41,919 bases of DNA from Bacillaceae bacterium Marseille-Q3522 (GCA_017898095.1 JAGKQJ010000014.1:1-41919); one strand, 5' to 3'; shown: positions 17,471-27,943, numbered from the stretch's first letter. The notes: generated from the sequence alone by a model not told the origin. Numbers and translations are program-made.

Positions 17471-17835
17471 GAAATAGAAAAGCGGAGGCGGGTTGATCAG
17501 CCGCGACAAGCTTAAGACGGGCAAGCATAAAGTCCGCTTTTTGACTTTAAGCTTGCTCGGCTTAAGACCTCGAGCGGCTACCCGCCGGAGCTAGATCGAA
17601 AAAAGAAAAGCGGAGGCGGGTTGATCAGCCGCGACAAGCTTAAGACGGGCAAGCATAAAGTCCGCTTTTTGACTTTAAGCTTGCTCGGCTTAAGACCTCG
17701 AGCGGCTACCCGCCGGAGCTGGATCGAAAAAAGAAAAGCGGAGGCGGGTTGATCAGCCGCGACAAGCTTAAGACGAGCAATTTTTGACTTTATGCTTGCT
17801 TGGCTGAAGACCTCGAGCGGCTACCAGCCATAATA
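17471..17835. repeat. Three tandem type B hairpin repeats
   Basis: Units begin near 17471, 17594 and 17722. The first two are nearly identical and complete. The third has lost about 14 nt around the loop and its right arm is degraded (ACCAGCC). Each complete unit folds on itself: GGCGGGT/ACCCGCC, AGCCGC/GCGGCT, CTTAAG pairs, GCAAGC/GCTTGC and AAAGTC/GACTTT, loop CGCTTTTT. The flanks aaaagcggag and ccggagct are shared with the array at 1869-2437. This array fills much of the 778-nt gap 17290-18067. The rest of that gap (17836-18050) shows no gene. Confidence 0.85.
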
Positions 17836-18067
17836 GAGGTAAGAAGAGAGAGGTTAGAGGTGAGAACCCCATGGCTATTTTCAACACTTCTGATTTCTCA
17901 CTTCTAAAATGATCTCGAGTTGCCTGCCGAGAAAAGCTGACAAAGGAAAGCGAAGGGGCTAACAGGTGCTGTGGCCAAGATCAGCATGGAAGAAATCTGT
18001 TTACGAAGTTCAGCAGATTTTTTCCTGATGCTTACATCTGTTTACCTTTGTGGAAAGGAAAAAAATT

Positions 18068-19009
18068 ATGAGAGCTGACCGCCATCAACAGAAAAAGACA
18101 AAACGAAAGAAGCGCTGGATATTATTTTTCCTGATTATTTTTATTTTGATCGTTGCCGCTATTTCCTATATTTACATACAGTACCGCCAAGGAGTAAACC
18201 AATCATTGGGTAAAGTTGGTAAGGATAAACAGCAGGTAGAGTATCAATTCAATGGTGAAAAAGATCAGTATGGCGGAACAAATATATTAATACTTGGAAG
18301 CGATCAAAGAGGGGACGAAAAAGCCCGTTCCGACACAATGATGATTGCCCAGTATCATCCGGAGAAAGGAACCTACAAAGTTATTTCAATCATGAGAGAT
18401 ATATATGCGAATATTCCGGGGCATGACAAGCAAAAAATAAATGCAGCATTTGCATTTGGCGGACCGGAATTAGTAAGGCAGACGATAAAAGAAAATTTTG
18501 ATATTGATTTGCAGTATTATATGATTGTGGATTTTGAAGGTTTTGTGCAAATAATTGATGAAGCTTTTCCAAATGGTGTTGAAATAGATGTTGAGAAAGA
18601 AATGTCCGAGTATATTGATGTTGAATTAAAACCCGGCCTGCAAAGATTAAATGGACAGCATTTATTAGGGTATGTTCGTTTCCGGCATGATGCAATTGGA
18701 GATTTCGGCAGAGTGCAAAGGCAACAAAAAGCACTGCAGGCGCTTACCAGCCAATTTGCAAATGTGCAAACAATCGCCAAGCTTCCGAAATTGGCAGGAG
18801 TATTAACACCATTTGTACAAACAAATATGGATGTCGGTGACATGCTTTTTATTGGAAAAGACGTCATAGGAGGCAAACAAAATATTGAAACAATGCGGAT
18901 TCCTGTTGATGGAACATATGAAAATCTAAGTGTGAGCGGAATTGGAGATGTCTTGGATATTGATTTGGATGAAAATAAAGCAGCAATCCACGATTTTTTA
19001 AGTAAGTGA
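18068..19009 (+). CDS. LytR-CpsA-Psr family wall-polymer ligase
   Basis: A 313-aa LCP protein that would transfer teichoic acid or another anionic glycopolymer from its lipid carrier to peptidoglycan. It has a basic cytoplasmic N-terminus, one membrane anchor (about 17-37), then the extracellular LCP domain. Conserved features are LILGSDQRG, ARSDTMMI, ISIMRDIYANIPG, KINAAFAFGG, and the Arg-rich YVRFRHDAIGDFGRVQRQQ involved in pyrophosphate binding. The ATG at 18068 is 8 nt after AAAGGA; the longer frame from 18050 would consume that site. It could act alone or alongside paralogues. It may be under liaR-type stress control, but no site was identified. Confidence 0.92.
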   Translation: MRADRHQQKKTKRKKRWILFFLIIFILIVAAISYIYIQYRQGVNQSLGKVGKDKQQVEYQFNGEKDQYGGTNILILGSDQRGDEKARSDTMMIAQYHPEKGTYKVISIMRDIYANIPGHDKQKINAAFAFGGPELVRQTIKENFDIDLQYYMIVDFEGFVQIIDEAFPNGVEIDVEKEMSEYIDVELKPGLQRLNGQHLLGYVRFRHDAIGDFGRVQRQQKALQALTSQFANVQTIAKLPKLAGVLTPFVQTNMDVGDMLFIGKDVIGGKQNIETMRIPVDGTYENLSVSGIGDVLDIDLDENKAAIHDFLSK

Positions 19010-19189
19010 ACTCGTTTTAGCATGTTAAACTTCGCTCTAATTTAGGAATAGATCTGCCCTTACAGAATGAAAGATTTTCATTTGCTAAAACCAAGGTTTA
19101 CAATAAGATAGAAAAGGAAAAAATGAGAAGACAAGTAATGATAAAATTAATCTTTATCATTTTGAAGCAGCGATTAATGAGGGGACAAT

Positions 19190-19798
19190 ATGGATTTTGA
19201 TACATTAAGAGATTGGCTTACAATGGAGAATATCATGGACTTAATTGAAAGGTATCGTGCTTTAGGTCCGCTTCCCGGTATCTTTCTGACATTAATAGAA
19301 GCGTTTTTGCCGTTTTTACCGTTATTTTTATTTGTGATGGCGAATGCAAATGCTTTTGGATTGTGGCTTGGCTTCTTAATTTCGTGGATCGGATCCTGTT
19401 CAGGGGCATTGCTGGTTTTTTTAATAATTAGGAAATTTGGACAAAAGAGGATTTTATCCTTTATAAAAAAACATGAAAAAGTACAAAAATTAATGGCTTG
19501 GGTTGAAAGACATGGCTTTGGGCCGCTATTTTTATTAATGTGTTTTCCGTTTACACCGTCGGCAATTGTTAATATAGTCGCAGGTTTGTCAAAAATTAGT
19601 ATAGCTCAATATATGCTTGCCGTCATCACTGGAAAGCTGGTAATGATTTTCACGATGAGCTTTGTCGGACACGATATTCATTCCCTGGTAACAAAGCCGA
19701 TTAGAACCGGGATTGTTCTATTTATAACCGCTATCCTTTGGTACATAGGGAAAAGAATCGAAATAAAATTAAATACTAGTATAGAAAGGGAAAAATAG
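19190..19798 (+). CDS. yhjE: VTT-domain (TVP38/DedA-like) membrane protein
   Basis: A 202-aa protein with about five hydrophobic segments (near residues 30-60, 62-85, 118-140, 145-165 and 172-190). It has the VTT motif pattern: proline-rich entry 'LPFLPLFLFVMANANAFG', G-x3-G packing in ISWIGSCSGAL, and 'GPLFLLMCFPFTPSAIVN' in the second half. DedA/VTT proteins act in lipid scrambling or carrier-lipid recycling. It is placed immediately upstream of the signal peptidase gene, as yhjE is before sipV in B. subtilis, with only 15 nt between them, so they are probably co-transcribed. Confidence 0.8.
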   Translation: MDFDTLRDWLTMENIMDLIERYRALGPLPGIFLTLIEAFLPFLPLFLFVMANANAFGLWLGFLISWIGSCSGALLVFLIIRKFGQKRILSFIKKHEKVQKLMAWVERHGFGPLFLLMCFPFTPSAIVNIVAGLSKISIAQYMLAVITGKLVMIFTMSFVGHDIHSLVTKPIRTGIVLFITAILWYIGKRIEIKLNTSIEREK

Positions 19799-19813
19799 TA
19801 TGGAGGGAGGCAG

Positions 19814-20377
19814 ATGAAAGTAAATGTGAAAAAACTTAAAAAAGAAAGTTTTGAATGGCTGAAGGCACTGTTAATCGGCTTAGTGCTGTTTCTTTTTATC
19901 CGCACCTTCTTTTTTTCTAATTATGTGGTAGAAGGAGAGTCGATGATGCCGACATTGAAAGAAGGAAATAAGCTGTTTGTAAACAAAATAGGTTATCAAT
20001 TTAGCGAGCTTCATCATTTTGATGTTATCGTATTTCGAGCTACGGAAAAAGACGATTATGTAAAAAGAATTATTGGTCTGCCAGGTGATAAAATTGAATA
20101 TCATAATGACCAGCTTTATATTAACGATGAAAAAGTCGCAGAACCTTTTTTGAAAAAAAATCAGAAAAGTGCCGTTGTGGACAAGTTCACGGGCGATTTT
20201 ACGCTAAAGGAACTGACAGGTGAAGAAACGGTTCCGCCAAACAGTCTGTTTGTATTGGGAGACAATCGGCTGGGAAGCTGGGACAGCCGCCATTTTGGTT
20301 TTATTTCTATCGATCAGGTAGTAGGAAAAGTGAATATCCGCTATTGGCCAGTTTCGGATTTTGATATGTCTTTATAA
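19814..20377 (+). CDS. sipV: Type I signal peptidase
   Basis: A 187-aa signal peptidase that removes signal peptides from exported proteins at the outer face of the membrane. It has a single N-terminal anchor (about 15-35), then the catalytic Ser43 (VEGESMMPTL) and Lys84 (DDYVKRIIGLPGD), plus box E GDNRLGSWDSRHFG. It is of the ordinary (P-type) bacillar class with a Ser/Lys dyad. The ribosome binding site is GGAGGGAGG. The symbol follows synteny with B. subtilis yhjE-sipV-addB; other Sip paralogues cannot be excluded by sequence alone. Confidence 0.9.
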   Translation: MKVNVKKLKKESFEWLKALLIGLVLFLFIRTFFFSNYVVEGESMMPTLKEGNKLFVNKIGYQFSELHHFDVIVFRATEKDDYVKRIIGLPGDKIEYHNDQLYINDEKVAEPFLKKNQKSAVVDKFTGDFTLKELTGEETVPPNSLFVLGDNRLGSWDSRHFGFISIDQVVGKVNIRYWPVSDFDMSL

Positions 20378-20468
20378 GCGAAAATCGGCAACAAACCTGT
20401 AAATGGCAAAATCCCCGGGCTGCCGGGAACGCATTAAAACGTGAACAAATAGTTAGCAAGAAAGGCCG

Positions 20469-20494
20469 GAGGTGTTTTGAATAACCTCTAACTA
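20469..20494 (+). promoter_or_regulatory. Mini-ORF with strong ribosome binding site before addB
   Basis: GGAGGT followed by TTG-AAT-AAC-CTC-TAA encodes a possible four-residue leader (MNNL). The segment GAGGT...ACCTC can also pair with itself. It could affect addB translation initiation or be a remnant; no supporting evidence beyond position. Confidence 0.25.
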
Positions 20495-20519
20495 GACATA
20501 GAAGTGAGGAGGAGCACGT

Positions 20520-23500
20520 GTGGCTGTTCGATTTATAATGGGGCGCTCAGGAACGGGAAAGACAACTTTTTGCCTTAACGAAATCAGTGAAAAGCTGCAA
20601 AACAAGCCCGAAGGTCCGCCAATTATTTATATTGTTCCGGATCAGATGACTTTTTTATCAGAATATAAATTAATAACTTCACAAGCTTTTAGCGGAATGA
20701 TCCGTGCCCAAGTGTTTTCTTTTTCCCGTTTGGCATGGAGAGTTTTACAGGAAACCGGCGGAATTAGCCGATACCATTTAAATAGTACAGGAATCAAAAT
20801 GCTGATTCGTAAAATAATTGAAGAACATAAAAATCAGCTTCACTTATTCCGCCAGGCAGCAGATAAAAACGGCTTTATTGAGAAAACGGAGCAAATGCTC
20901 AGTGAATTTAAACGATACTGTATTGTACCGGAAGAATTGGCGGCAGCAACTGAAAAATTAGCTCAGAACAGGCAGTATTCGCGGGCATTGGCGGATAAGT
21001 TGCATGATTTACAGCTTATCTATAGTCATTTCGAAGCACGTTTGTCCAACGTATACATTGATTCAGAGGATTATTTCCGCCTGTTAGCTGAAAAAGCGGC
21101 ACAATCAAGCTATATAAAACAGGCAGAAATTTATATTGACGGCTTTTACAGCTATACCCCGCAAGAATATATGGTAATCGAACAGCTTTTTAAACTTGGT
21201 AAAAACATCACAATTACGTTAACAGTAGACCAGTCTTATCACGAAAGTGTACCTAGTGAGCTGCAGCTTTTCCGCATGAGCGGAGAAAGCTGTCAAACCT
21301 TGTATGAAATAGCAAAAACAAATAATCTCAAAACAGAAGAAGTCTGGCTTAAAACTCCGAAGCGTTGGCAACATGCCGCATTCAGTCATTTAGAGGCATT
21401 TTTTGACGTACGACCTGCATCGCAATTTCAAGATACTGCTCCGATACAGATAGGACAGGCTGCTAACCGCAGAGCGGAGCTTGCGGGAACGGCAAGGAAA
21501 ATTATAGAAATCGTTCGCGAAAAAGGCTGGCGTTATCGTGATATTGCCGTCTTAGTGCGCAACAGTGCTGATTATCTTGATTTGATAGAAACCACTTTTC
21601 AAGCATATGAGATTCCTTTCTTCATTGATCAAAAGAAAACAATGTTAAATCATCCTGTTATTGAATTTATTCGCTCTACTTTGGAAATTATTACTGGACA
21701 CTGGCGTTATGAAGCTGTATTCCGAGCTGTAAAAACGGAACTTCTTTTTCCGTTAAGAGAAAATGGGGATCAGATACGTGAAAAAATGGATCGGCTTGAA
21801 AACTATGTATTGGCTTACGGAATCGAAGGAAACCGCTGGATGACAAAAGCAAAATGGCAGTACCGGCGCATCCGCGGTTTGGAATTTGCAAGGGTCGGGC
21901 AAACGAACGATGAAAAAGAAATCGAACAGCAAATAAACGAAATGCGCTTTTTAATTAGTGAACCAATCTTAAGGCTTTCGGGACGTTTAAAAAAGGCGAA
22001 AAACGGCCGTCAGCTTTGTGAAGCGCTGTTCACCTATTTAGCAGAGTTAGAAATACCGGAAAAGCTGGAACAAAAAAGCAGCAAAGACGAAGAAAAAGGC
22101 AATCTTGTAAAAGCAAGAGAACATGAGCAGGCATGGAATGGAATTATCGATTTACTCGATCAGTTTGTCGAAATCCTCGGGGATGAAACACTGACGGTAA
22201 AACAGTTCTCTTCTATTTTAGATGCCGGACTGGAAAGTCTGCATTTTTCACTTGTGCCTGTTGCGATCGATCAAATTATTATTGCCGATATAGAGATGTC
22301 AAGATTATCAGATATTAAAGCAGCGTTTGTCATTGGCCTAAATGACGGTGTACTGCCTGCTAAGTTTCCCGAGGACGGGCTATTGGCTGATGATGACCGG
22401 CAAATGTTACGCATGAACGGGTTAACGCTTGCCCCGGAGAGCAGAGTAAAGCTATTGGACGAAGACTTTCTCGCTTATAAAGCATTTACAACACCGTCGG
22501 ATTGTTTATTTATCAGTTATCCGATCGCTAATGATGAAGGAAAAGCACTGATGCCTTCCATCTATGTAAAAAGAATTTCCGACATGTTTCCGTATTGTGA
22601 AAAGCAGCATTTACTTCAGGATCCCGCTGATCTTCCAGCAGAAGAACAATTGTCTTATATCGCCAATATGAATACAACCTTATCTTATTTAACGGCACAA
22701 CTGCAAGTTAAAAAAAGAGGTTATCCTATTGAGGCGCTTTGGTGGGATGTCTATAATTTTTATTTTCACGATTTTGCATGGAAAGAAAAAGCGCAAAAAG
22801 TATTAAAAAGTTTAACGTATCAAAACCGGGCAATCCCGTTATCTGATAAAACGAGTGCCGATTTATACGGGGAACAAATTCAGGCAAGTGTCTCGAGAAT
22901 GGAATTATTTCAGAGCTGTCCTTTCTCCCATTTCGCCCAGTATGGTTTAAAATTACGTGACAGGTCTGTGTTTCGTCTCGAAGCACCGGACATTGGCGAA
23001 CTTTTTCACGGAGCATTAAAATACATCGCTGATGCTGTAAGGGAAAGAAAAATTTCGTGGAAAGAATTGACGAAAGAATCCTGTGAAAATCTTGCCCGGG
23101 AAGCTGTTGAAAAACTGGCGCCACAACTGCAGCATGAAATCTTGTTTAGCACTAATCGTCACGTTTATTTGAAACGAAAGCTTGAACAAATCATTAGCCG
23201 TGCCTCTTACATACTTGGCGAGCATGCAAAGCGGAGCGGTTTTTCGCCTATCGCACTAGAACTACCATTTGGACCGCAAGGAAAACTGCCGCCGCTCACC
23301 TTTCCGCTTGTGAACGGCACGAAAATGAATTTAATCGGCCGGATTGACCGTGTCGACAAGGGCGAAGATGACAATGGTGTTTATTTAAGAGTAATAGATT
23401 ACAAATCAAGCGCAAAGAAAGTGGATATAAATGAAATTTATCACGGATTGTCTTTGCAAATGTTGACGTACTTGGATCTTGTCGTTGCTAATGCAAATAC

Positions 23501-24026
23501 ACTTATCGGTTCTGAGGCAATTCCGGCCGGCGTTCTCTATTTTCATATTCACAATCCGTTTATTCAAACGAATAAATTATTATCATTTGATGAAATGGAA
23601 CAGGAAATTTTTAAAAGCTTTAAAATGAACGGTCTCTTATTGAGTGAGAAAAATATTGTAAAATTAATGGATCAAGAACTAGAAAATGGCGAGTCGGCGA
23701 TTATTTCCGCGGGGTTAAAAAAGGACGGCAACTTATCAAAACGTTCCAAAGTTGCCAATCGTTCCGACTTTGAAAAGATGAGAAAATATGTCCATCATTT
23801 ATACGAGCAGGCAGGGAATGAAATTTTAAACGGAAATGTGCAAATCTCGCCCTATAAATTGAAGGACAGGACACCGTGCACTTATTGTTCCTTTAAGTCT
23901 GTCTGTCAATTTGACGAGTCCGTCACAGACAATCACTATCGCTTCCTGCCTGATTTTACAAAAGAAGAAGCACTGGAAATGATCAGAAAAGAGGTGGATC
24001 ATGATGGGGAAAGCAGGCCTTCCTAA
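20520..24026 (+). CDS. addB: AddB subunit of the ATP-dependent nuclease
   Basis: A 1168-aa subunit of AddAB, which resects double-strand breaks up to Chi and loads RecA. The N-terminal inactive helicase-like domain has an intact Walker A GRSGTGKTTF (7-16). The C-terminal RecB-type nuclease carries VIDYKSS. The four cysteines of the iron-sulfur staple are present at 800 (FQSCPF), 1120, 1123 and 1129 (CTYCSFKSVC), matching the B. subtilis arrangement. The start is GTG 20520 after GAGGAGGAG; an overlapping GTG at 20518 is out of frame. It overlaps addA by about 23 nt, so the two are translationally coupled. Confidence 0.97.
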   Translation: MAVRFIMGRSGTGKTTFCLNEISEKLQNKPEGPPIIYIVPDQMTFLSEYKLITSQAFSGMIRAQVFSFSRLAWRVLQETGGISRYHLNSTGIKMLIRKIIEEHKNQLHLFRQAADKNGFIEKTEQMLSEFKRYCIVPEELAAATEKLAQNRQYSRALADKLHDLQLIYSHFEARLSNVYIDSEDYFRLLAEKAAQSSYIKQAEIYIDGFYSYTPQEYMVIEQLFKLGKNITITLTVDQSYHESVPSELQLFRMSGESCQTLYEIAKTNNLKTEEVWLKTPKRWQHAAFSHLEAFFDVRPASQFQDTAPIQIGQAANRRAELAGTARKIIEIVREKGWRYRDIAVLVRNSADYLDLIETTFQAYEIPFFIDQKKTMLNHPVIEFIRSTLEIITGHWRYEAVFRAVKTELLFPLRENGDQIREKMDRLENYVLAYGIEGNRWMTKAKWQYRRIRGLEFARVGQTNDEKEIEQQINEMRFLISEPILRLSGRLKKAKNGRQLCEALFTYLAELEIPEKLEQKSSKDEEKGNLVKAREHEQAWNGIIDLLDQFVEILGDETLTVKQFSSILDAGLESLHFSLVPVAIDQIIIADIEMSRLSDIKAAFVIGLNDGVLPAKFPEDGLLADDDRQMLRMNGLTLAPESRVKLLDEDFLAYKAFTTPSDCLFISYPIANDEGKALMPSIYVKRISDMFPYCEKQHLLQDPADLPAEEQLSYIANMNTTLSYLTAQLQVKKRGYPIEALWWDVYNFYFHDFAWKEKAQKVLKSLTYQNRAIPLSDKTSADLYGEQIQASVSRMELFQSCPFSHFAQYGLKLRDRSVFRLEAPDIGELFHGALKYIADAVRERKISWKELTKESCENLAREAVEKLAPQLQHEILFSTNRHVYLKRKLEQIISRASYILGEHAKRSGFSPIALELPFGPQGKLPPLTFPLVNGTKMNLIGRIDRVDKGEDDNGVYLRVIDYKSSAKKVDINEIYHGLSLQMLTYLDLVVANANTLIGSEAIPAGVLYFHIHNPFIQTNKLLSFDEMEQEIFKSFKMNGLLLSEKNIVKLMDQELENGESAIISAGLKKDGNLSKRSKVANRSDFEKMRKYVHHLYEQAGNEILNGNVQISPYKLKDRTPCTYCSFKSVCQFDESVTDNHYRFLPDFTKEEALEMIRKEVDHDGESRPS

Positions 24027-27000
24027 GAAACCAAATAATGCCACCTGGACAGATGAACAATGGCAGGCGATTATGAGCAGCGGAGAAGATATCCTCGTTG
24101 CCGCAGCAGCAGGCTCAGGGAAAACAGCTGTTCTCGTGGAAAGAATTATAAAAAAAATTCTTGCAGAAAAAAATCATGTCAATGTCGATGAATTATTAAT
24201 CGTTACTTTCACAAATGCGGCTGCTGCGGAAATGCGCCAGCGTATTGGCGAAGCACTGGAAAAGGCAATGAATGATCATCCTGAATCAAATCGTTTGCGG
24301 ATGCAGCTCAGCTTATTGAATAAAGCCACTATTTCTACGATCCATTCCTTTTGTCTCGATGTGATCCGGAAATATTATTATGTTATTGATATCGATCCCG
24401 GATTTCGCATTGCTGATGATGCGGAAGCAGGCTTGTTACGGGAAGAAGCATTAGATCAATTACTGGAAGAAGAATACGGTAAAGATAACAATGACTCTTT
24501 TTACAAATTAGTCGATGCATTTACTGGTGACCGCAATGACCGGGCTTTACAGGAGCTGATCCTGCAATTATATGATTTTGCAAGAGCAAACCCTAATCCC
24601 CATGATTATTTACGCTCAATTATAGCGATGTATGATGTGAACGAACATACAGATATTGACGAGCTCCCGTTTATGCAGACGCTACGGGATGATATCGCCT
24701 TGCAGCTTGATGGGGCAAGAAATTTGCTTTTCCATGCTTTGGAACTGACGAAACTGCCCGGCGGACCGGCACCTTTGGCGGATAATTTCATGGAGGATAT
24801 GCAAATTGTTGATGCATTGATTGCCGGAAAAAATATATGGAATACCCTCTATGAAGCAATGCAAAGCTGGGCCTTTTCCAGAGCAAAACCATGTAAAGGC
24901 GATGAGATGGATCAAGAGCTTGTAAATAAGGCGAAAAAATACCGGGAGAAGGCAAAAAAGATTCTGCAAACACTGCGCGAAGAATTATTTTCCCGGAAAC
25001 CGGAAAGCTTCCTTCGAGATATGCAAAAAATGAAGTCACAAATGGAGGTACTTGTTAGATTAGTAGCGGACTTTTCACAAAGCTTCCAGCAAATGAAAAC
25101 AGAAAAAGGCCTGGTTGATTTTGCTGATTTAGAGCATTTCTGCCTTGCAATTCTATCTGAAAACGGAGATCACAGGCATCCATCCGAAGCTGCGCTTTCC
25201 TATCAGACTCATTTTAAAGAAGTGTTAATTGATGAATATCAGGACGTTAACATGGTACAGGAAAGCATCATCCGGCTTGTCGCAAAACAAAACACAGAGG
25301 CGGATAACTTATTTATGGTCGGGGATGTCAAGCAATCAATTTACCGTTTCCGGTTAGCAGAACCAAATTTATTTCTGGGGAAATACCGTGCTTTTTCGTC
25401 TGAAGGAAATGATACTGGTCTGAAAATCGATTTGGCGAGAAATTTTCGCAGCCGCAAAGAAATATTGGACGGGACAAATTTTGTTTTTAAGCAAATAATG
25501 GATGAAAAAATCGGTGAAATCGATTATAATCCTGCCGCTGAACTCGTAAAAGGAGCAGCTTATCCGGAAGATCAGCCTTATCCGGTTGAGTTATTTTTGA
25601 TCGATCAAAAAAGAGAGGAAGCAGAGGAAAAAGAGGAGCCGGGTTTTGACCGCAGCGACTTAGAACAATCACAGCTTGAATCCAGAGTGATTGCCGATAA
25701 AATAAACGCATTGATTGCCGGCAGAGCGGAAGTTTATGAAGCAAAGATACAAGCGTGCAGAACGATTAAGTATCGTGATATCGTCATTTTATTGAGGTCG
25801 ATGACGTGGGCGCCGGAAATGATTGAAGAGTTGAAAAAACAGGGCATACCTGTCTATGCAAATTTAGCAACAGGCTATTTTGCGGCGACGGAAGTGGCGA
25901 TCATGCTCTCGTTATTAAAAATTATTGACAATCCGTTTCAAGATATTCCGCTGGCAGCTGTGTTGCGCTCGCCAATCGTCGGTCTTAACGAAGAAGAGCT
26001 GGCTAAGCTTAGAATCTATCAAAAAAAGGGAGCTTTTTTTGAAGCAATGACTGCTTTTTGCAAGGAAAGCCCGGCAGAGCAAATGGAAGGTATCTACCGA
26101 AAAGTATATCCGTTTTATCAATTATTACAGGATTGGCGCGTGTGTGCCAGACAAGGGGCTTTATCTGCACTCATTTGGCAAATTTATCAGGATACGCGTT
26201 TTTATGATTTTGTCGGCGGAATTCCCGGAGGAAAGCAGAGACAGGCAAACTTACGTGCTTTGTATGACAGAGCAAGACAATATGAGGAAACTTCTTTTCG
26301 CGGCTTATTCCGCTTTCTCCGTTTCATCGAGCGCATGCGCGACAGGGGAGACGATCTTGGCGCGGCGAGGGCACTCGGAGAGCAGGAAGATGTCGTGAGA
26401 ATTATGACAATCCACAGCAGTAAAGGATTGGAATTTCCTGTTGTTTTTTTAGCAGGACTTGGCCGTTCCTTTAATATGCTTGATTTGAATAAACCTTATA
26501 TTCTCGACAAGGAGTATGGCCTGGCAAGTAAATTTGTTGATGTTGATAAAAGGATGATTTTGCCGTCATTGCCGCAGCTGTCCCTAAAGAGAAAGAAAAA
26601 ATACGAAATGATTGCAGAGGAAATGCGTGTTCTTTATGTGGCTTTTACAAGAGCGAAGGAAAAATTATATTTCACGGCATCCGTAAAAAATCTCGAAAAG
26701 AAATCGGAGAACTGGTCGCAATCGCTGGAAGAATCGGACTGGCTGTTACCTGCATATGAGCGGGCGAATGCAAAGAGCTATTTGGATTGGATTGCCCCTG
26801 CATTACGCAGGCATAAAGATTGGCATGATGACGGGGCTGAATCAGGGTTGTCCGTATCAGCGGAAATTGCCGCACACCCTTCTTCCTGGAAAATAAATCT
26901 GCTTACCGCAGACGAAGTACAGCGTATCGAAAACAAAGAGGCAGAAAAAGAGGAAGACTATTTAGAGAATGTTTACCGGGGAGAAGAGGTACTTACGCAA

Positions 27001-27732
27001 TCTTCTTATAAACAAGCGATTAACAGGCAATTATCGTGGCAATACCCTTTTAAAGATGCATCTGTTCATCGTTCCAAGCAGTCAGTCACAGAATTAAAAC
27101 GCCAGCATGAAACAGTTGATGAGCGCAGCGGCACCGATTTACAAGGCTTGAGAAAGCCGGTCTTTAACCGGCCGCGGTTTATGCAGGAAAAAGCGTTAAC
27201 TCCGGCAGAAGCGGGAACGGCGATGCATATGGCAATGCTTCATGTCGATTTAACAAAGGAAGTCTCTATTGAAAATGTCAATCAACTGCTTGCGTCATTA
27301 GTAGAAAAAGAATTGCTGACGGAGGAACAGAAAAATAGCATAAATGGGCAGTTAATCGTACAATTTTATCAAACTGAACTTGGGAAACGGCTCAGCCGGG
27401 CTATCAATGTAAAAAGGGAAGTCCCGTTCAGCTTGTCAATTCCGGCAAGCGAAGCGTATGGGAGTTGGCATGATAAGGAAGAACAAGTGTTGGTGCAGGG
27501 GATTATCGATTGCCTGTTTGAGGATGAACAAGGGCTCGTTCTTGTAGACTATAAAACGGACCGCGTGAACGGCCGCTTTAAAGGCGGTTTTGCAGCGGCA
27601 AAACCGATATTGACTTCGCGTTACCAAATGCAGATTGACTTATATACAGAAGCGATTGCAAAAATATACAAGCGTAAAGTTGCAGAACGCTATTTATTCT
27701 TTTTTGATTGTGCCGGACTGATAAGGCTATAG
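24004..27732 (+). CDS. addA: AddA helicase-nuclease subunit
   Basis: A 1242-aa UvrD-like helicase with a C-terminal RecB nuclease domain. Motif I is AAAAGSGKTAVLVERI near 34-50. Other motifs seen are TFTNAAAAEMRQR (Ia), IDEYQDVN (II), GDVKQSIYRFR (III), MTIHSSKGLEFPVVF (V) and RVLYVAFTRAKEKLY (VI). The nuclease motif LVDYKTDR lies near residue 1180. Of the tandem ATGATG at 24001/24004, the second has the better 6-nt spacing from GAGGTGG. In B. subtilis sbcD and sbcC follow; here the operon ends in a terminator facing gerPF. Confidence 0.97.
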   Translation: MGKAGLPKKPNNATWTDEQWQAIMSSGEDILVAAAAGSGKTAVLVERIIKKILAEKNHVNVDELLIVTFTNAAAAEMRQRIGEALEKAMNDHPESNRLRMQLSLLNKATISTIHSFCLDVIRKYYYVIDIDPGFRIADDAEAGLLREEALDQLLEEEYGKDNNDSFYKLVDAFTGDRNDRALQELILQLYDFARANPNPHDYLRSIIAMYDVNEHTDIDELPFMQTLRDDIALQLDGARNLLFHALELTKLPGGPAPLADNFMEDMQIVDALIAGKNIWNTLYEAMQSWAFSRAKPCKGDEMDQELVNKAKKYREKAKKILQTLREELFSRKPESFLRDMQKMKSQMEVLVRLVADFSQSFQQMKTEKGLVDFADLEHFCLAILSENGDHRHPSEAALSYQTHFKEVLIDEYQDVNMVQESIIRLVAKQNTEADNLFMVGDVKQSIYRFRLAEPNLFLGKYRAFSSEGNDTGLKIDLARNFRSRKEILDGTNFVFKQIMDEKIGEIDYNPAAELVKGAAYPEDQPYPVELFLIDQKREEAEEKEEPGFDRSDLEQSQLESRVIADKINALIAGRAEVYEAKIQACRTIKYRDIVILLRSMTWAPEMIEELKKQGIPVYANLATGYFAATEVAIMLSLLKIIDNPFQDIPLAAVLRSPIVGLNEEELAKLRIYQKKGAFFEAMTAFCKESPAEQMEGIYRKVYPFYQLLQDWRVCARQGALSALIWQIYQDTRFYDFVGGIPGGKQRQANLRALYDRARQYEETSFRGLFRFLRFIERMRDRGDDLGAARALGEQEDVVRIMTIHSSKGLEFPVVFLAGLGRSFNMLDLNKPYILDKEYGLASKFVDVDKRMILPSLPQLSLKRKKKYEMIAEEMRVLYVAFTRAKEKLYFTASVKNLEKKSENWSQSLEESDWLLPAYERANAKSYLDWIAPALRRHKDWHDDGAESGLSVSAEIAAHPSSWKINLLTADEVQRIENKEAEKEEDYLENVYRGEEVLTQSSYKQAINRQLSWQYPFKDASVHRSKQSVTELKRQHETVDERSGTDLQGLRKPVFNRPRFMQEKALTPAEAGTAMHMAMLHVDLTKEVSIENVNQLLASLVEKELLTEEQKNSINGQLIVQFYQTELGKRLSRAINVKREVPFSLSIPASEAYGSWHDKEEQVLVQGIIDCLFEDEQGLVLVDYKTDRVNGRFKGGFAAAKPILTSRYQMQIDLYTEAIAKIYKRKVAERYLFFFDCAGLIRL

Positions 27733-27768
27733 TAAATAATGAACGTTATTGTTACCTGCAGCAAAAGG

Positions 27769-27806
27769 GAGGGCAGATAATCCCGTTGACGGGAATTCAC
27801 CCTCCC
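27769..27806. terminator. Terminator between addA and gerPF
   Basis: GGGAGGG pairs with CCCTCCC around an inner stem (tcccg/cggga). The two operons converge here; it probably works in both directions. Confidence 0.75.
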
Positions 27807-27943
27807 TAATTAAGTGCTTTCTAAACTTTTGATTTTTTATTTGAAAATGTTGAAAATTTAGATCGGTCAAATTATGCTTCTTAACGGACAATAAAACAAA
27901 GAAACGGACAATAAATGATGAAAAAGCAGCGTAAGCAAGATCA

